NCBI GenBank assembly: GCA_963698265.1
Contig: CAVOQC010000001.1
Span: 310,001-374,000 of the forward strand
Length of the DNA stretch: 64,000 nucleotides
Origin: FEB-7 sp963698265
GTDB lineage: Bacteria > Pseudomonadota > Gammaproteobacteria > Burkholderiales > Usitatibacteraceae
Direction of reading: 5' to 3'
A program made the position numbers and the translations under genes. Under the pieces are notes generated by a model. That model saw only the letters and a list, made by a program, of their open reading frames with translations. It was not told the origin of the DNA and made no database searches. This document shows positions 62,038 to 64,000 of this stretch, one piece after another (the first letter of the stretch is position 1; the number at the start of each line of letters is the position of its first letter).

Positions 62038-62394
62038 TCAGCGCCGCTTTTCCGCCGGGCCTGGGGTCCCCGGCATCCGGCGATACCGCGCGAGGCCTCC
62101 CAGCGCGAGGAGCGTCACCGCCACGGCCGTCACTCCCGACCAGGCGCCCGCCGATTCCTCGCCGAGCCCGCCGAAGCCCCAGGCGAGCGCGCACAGCGCG
62201 AAGGAGAGCCCGCCCGCGCCCAGCGCGAAGCCCATCCAGCGCGCGAGCCCCTGCGCGTCGGGGTAGCGCTCGGGATGGGCGCGGTAGTTGTTGATGAGGC
62301 GCACCTTGCCGAGGACGCCGACCAACCAGGCGAGCACCAGCAGCGCCAAGGCGGCGAGGCCCAGCACGAGGGGTCCGGTGGCCGCGGGCGTCAT
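62038..62394 (-). CDS. Membrane protein of the SPFH operon
   Basis: A 118-residue protein with three hydrophobic helices: GLAALALLVLAWLVGVLGKV, GFALGAGGLSFALCALAWGF and AVAVTLLALGGLARY. NNYRAHPERYPDAQGLARWMG is a soluble loop. I recognise no functional family. The start is ATG 62394, with AGGACG upstream. It follows the SPFH gene by 13 nt and the RHH gene follows by 6 nt, so one transcript is likely. Confidence 0.78.
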   Translation of the reverse strand: MTPAATGPLVLGLAALALLVLAWLVGVLGKVRLINNYRAHPERYPDAQGLARWMGFALGAGGLSFALCALAWGFGGLGEESAGAWSGVTAVAVTLLALGGLARYRRMPGTPGPAEKRR

Positions 62395-62407
62395 CGTCCT
62401 GCCCGCC

Positions 62408-63289
62408 TCAGGGGTAGAGCGTGCCGGTGTTCACGATGGGCTGGGCGTCGCGATCCGAGCAGAGCACCACCATGAGGTTCGACACCATCGCCGCGCGCCG
62501 CTCGTCGTCGAGCTCGACCACGCCCTTTTCCGAGAGGCTCTTCAGCGCCATCTCGACCATCGAGACCGCGCCCGTGACGATCTTGTAGCGGGCGCTGATG
62601 ACGGCCTCGGCCTGCTGGCGGCGCAGCATCGCGCCGGCGATCTCGGGCGCGTAGGCCAGGTGGGTCAGCTTCGCCTCCTCGATCTTCACGCCCGCGAGCT
62701 GCACGCGCACCTGCACCTCGTCGCGCAGCGCGTCGGCCACGGAATCCGCCCCGGCGCGAAGCGTGATCTCGTTCGCCTCGTGCTCCTCGCCCTCGTCGTA
62801 GTTGTAGCGGGTGGCCACGTGGCGCAGGGCCGACTCGCTCTGGACCCGCACGAAATTCTCGAAGTCGTCCACGTCGAAGAGGGCCTGCGCGGTGTCCTCG
62901 ACCCGCCAGACCACGACCGCGGCGATCTCCACGGGATTGCCGCGCTTGTCGTTCACCTTGAGGGTGTCCACGTTGTAGTTGCGCGCCCGCGCGCTCACCT
63001 TCTTGCGGATGAGCCACGGCCAGGTCCAGCGAAGCCCCGGCGTGCGCTCCGTCCCCGCATAGTCGCCGAAGAGCGTGAGCACGCTCGCCTCGTTGGGCTG
63101 GAGCATGAAGTAGCCGGGTGCGACGAAGACGATGGCGATCGCGGTCGCAACGGCGAGGACGGGGGCATGGGCCACCACGATCGCGAAGACCTCCACCGCG
63201 ATGAGCGCGAGCAGGACCACCAGCATGAAGATGCCGTTGAAGGTCGTGGCGGGCTTCTCGAAGTTGCCTTCCTTGCGGTATTGGGCCAT
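62408..63289 (-). CDS. SPFH (band 7 / prohibitin-like) domain protein
   Basis: A 293-residue membrane-anchored SPFH protein. Two N-terminal hydrophobic segments (IFMLVVLLALIAVEVFAIVV and VLAVATAIAIVFVAPGYFML) precede the band-7 core with GLRWTWPWLIRKKVSARARN and VWRVEDTAQALFDVDDFENF, then a helical region with EEAKLTHLAYAPEIAGAMLRR. The family organises membrane microdomains or regulates membrane proteases, but no NfeD partner is present. The start is ATG 63289, with GGGAGG. First of three genes with a membrane protein and a ribbon-helix-helix protein. Confidence 0.92.
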   Translation of the reverse strand: MAQYRKEGNFEKPATTFNGIFMLVVLLALIAVEVFAIVVAHAPVLAVATAIAIVFVAPGYFMLQPNEASVLTLFGDYAGTERTPGLRWTWPWLIRKKVSARARNYNVDTLKVNDKRGNPVEIAAVVVWRVEDTAQALFDVDDFENFVRVQSESALRHVATRYNYDEGEEHEANEITLRAGADSVADALRDEVQVRVQLAGVKIEEAKLTHLAYAPEIAGAMLRRQQAEAVISARYKIVTGAVSMVEMALKSLSEKGVVELDDERRAAMVSNLMVVLCSDRDAQPIVNTGTLYP

Positions 63290-63315
63290 GGGTCCCTCCC
63301 GGCGCGGGGGCTATT

Positions 63316-63331
63316 AAAGTGATATCACTTT
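63316..63331. promoter_or_regulatory. 16-bp perfect palindrome, candidate operator of the SPFH operon
   Basis: AAAGTGATATCACTTT is a perfect palindrome 26 nt upstream of the SPFH start. It is AT-rich in GC-rich surroundings and overlaps the probable promoter: TTTAAT on the minus strand could be the -10. The operon encodes an Arc-like ribbon-helix-helix protein, which could be the binding factor (inference). Confidence 0.65.
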
Positions 63332-63434
63332 GGGGCAGGCGCCGGGGATTGTCAACCGCGACCTTCCGCCGGCTCGCGTGCGGCCTTCGACAGGGCACGG
63401 CCCGCCCATCGGGCCGCGCCGGGCGCGCGCCGCC

Positions 63435-64000
63435 CTAGCCCAGCGCCGCGATCACCGCGTCGGTGACTTCCGTGGTGCGCGCGGTCCCGCCGATGTCGCG
63501 CGCGAGGGTCTTGCCCTCCCGGCACACGCGCTCGATCGCCGCGAGGATCGCGTCCGCGGCCGGCTTCTCGCCCAGGTGCTCGAGCATCATCGCCACGGTC
63601 CAGAAGGTGGCGATGGGGTTGGCGATTCCCTTCCCCATGATGTCGAAGGCCGAGCCGTGGATGGGCTCGAACATCGACGGGAACTCGCGCTCGGGGTTCA
63701 GGTTCGCCGTGGGCGCGATGCCCAGGCTTCCCGCGAGGGCACCCGCGAGGTCGGAGAGAATATCGGCGTGCAGGTTGGTCGCGACGATCGTGTCGAGCGA
63801 GCGCGGGTCCTGCACCATCACCGTGGTCGCCGCGTCCACCAGGAGCTTCCTCACCGCGACGTCCGGAAACTCCGCCGCGACCTCGCGTGCGATCTCGTCC
63901 CAGAGCACCATGCCGTGGCGCTGGGCGTTGGACTTGGTGACGACGGTGAGGTGTTTGCGCGGGCGCGACTGTGCGAGACGGAAGGCGAAGCGCATCACGC
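63435..64000 (-). CDS. Isocitrate/isopropylmalate dehydrogenase family protein (tartrate dehydrogenase-like), 5' partial
   Basis: This is the C-terminal ~188 residues of a beta-decarboxylating dehydrogenase. It shows KHLTVVTKSNAQRHGMVLWD, VATNLHADILSDLAGALAGSLGIAP (metal-binding Asp) and FEPIHGSAFDIMGKGIANPI, the NAD-binding loop. Pattern and gap positions fit the tartrate dehydrogenase/D-malate group slightly better than LeuB. The N-terminus is beyond the right edge of the window, so ATG near 63998 is internal. The substrate is undetermined. Confidence 0.88.
   Translation of the reverse strand, partial: VMRFAFRLAQSRPRKHLTVVTKSNAQRHGMVLWDEIAREVAAEFPDVAVRKLLVDAATTVMVQDPRSLDTIVATNLHADILSDLAGALAGSLGIAPTANLNPEREFPSMFEPIHGSAFDIMGKGIANPIATFWTVAMMLEHLGEKPAADAILAAIERVCREGKTLARDIGGTARTTEVTDAVIAALG

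Noticed and set aside
63350..63355. TTGACA on the minus strand as a -35 for the SPFH operon
   Set aside because: The distance to the best -10 candidates (TTTAAT about 31 nt, GATATC about 23 nt) is not compatible with a sigma-70 promoter, so it may be chance.

Overview
The window is a GC-rich, gene-dense chromosomal segment, most probably from a betaproteobacterium (Burkholderiales or a neighbouring group). The taxonomic view is inference from the strong GC bias in third codon positions, the expanded solute-binding-protein families (peptide SBPs, Bug/TctC, TRAP), the phenylalanine/tyrosine catabolic operon, an Mrp-type antiporter and the paired small heat-shock genes. I saw no rRNA, tRNA, CRISPR array, insertion sequence, prophage or recognisable defence island. 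Almost all DNA is protein coding. The longest stretches without a gene are about 240 bases (8142-8378) and 220 bases (12898-13120), and both look like divergent promoter regions.

Layout. 1-2811: two paralogous peptide-type SBPs, the first cut by the window edge. 2975-3805: two Hsp20 genes. 3874-8141 (minus): hppD-hmgA-fah-phhA, the Phe/Tyr route to fumarate and acetoacetate. 8379-11392: a tripartite tricarboxylate transporter (tctC, hairpin, tctA, tctB). 11403-12897 (minus): a lipoprotein and a DUF2189 membrane protein. 13121-21107: a peptide ABC transporter operon with two more SBPs, two permeases, a small secreted protein, a Rid-family protein and two ATPases. 21213-24856: a hydrolase-OsmC fusion, then a YqjD/YqjE/YqjK-like membrane trio followed by a lipase-like hydrolase. 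24846-32546 (minus): membrane proteins, a probable broken gene, an aminotransferase, the HrpA helicase and a membrane sensor-like protein. 32699-40686 (minus): an apparent catabolic operon with a TRAP transporter, an amidase, a 58-residue membrane protein, two dehydrogenases, a GST and a VOC protein. 40876-48177 (minus): a ten-gene Mrp-type antiporter. 48263-51087 (minus): lutABC. 51214-64000: an enolase-superfamily enzyme with a convergent LysR gene, a PBP7-type peptidase, a sulfhydrylase-like PLP enzyme with a hydrolase, an Atm1-type exporter with a lipoprotein, hydroxypyruvate isomerase, an HtrA-like protein lacking two triad residues, an MFS transporter, an SPFH / membrane protein / ribbon-helix-helix operon with a 16-bp palindrome upstream, and a tartrate/isopropylmalate-type dehydrogenase cut by the window end.

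Together the genes suggest a free-living heterotroph that scavenges peptides, carboxylates, aromatic amino acids, lactate and possibly an amide. Many genes are translationally coupled by 4-nt ATGA/GTGA overlaps. Two recurring patterns stand out. SBP genes are followed by strong hairpins before the next gene. Several genes without a Shine-Dalgarno sequence have a -10-like hexamer 6-7 nt before the start codon, which could mean leaderless transcripts. I did not find a clearly new system. The best leads are the SPFH/RHH operon with its palindrome, the TRAP-amidase catabolic operon, the HtrA-like protein without His and Asp, and the Rid protein without its key Arg.
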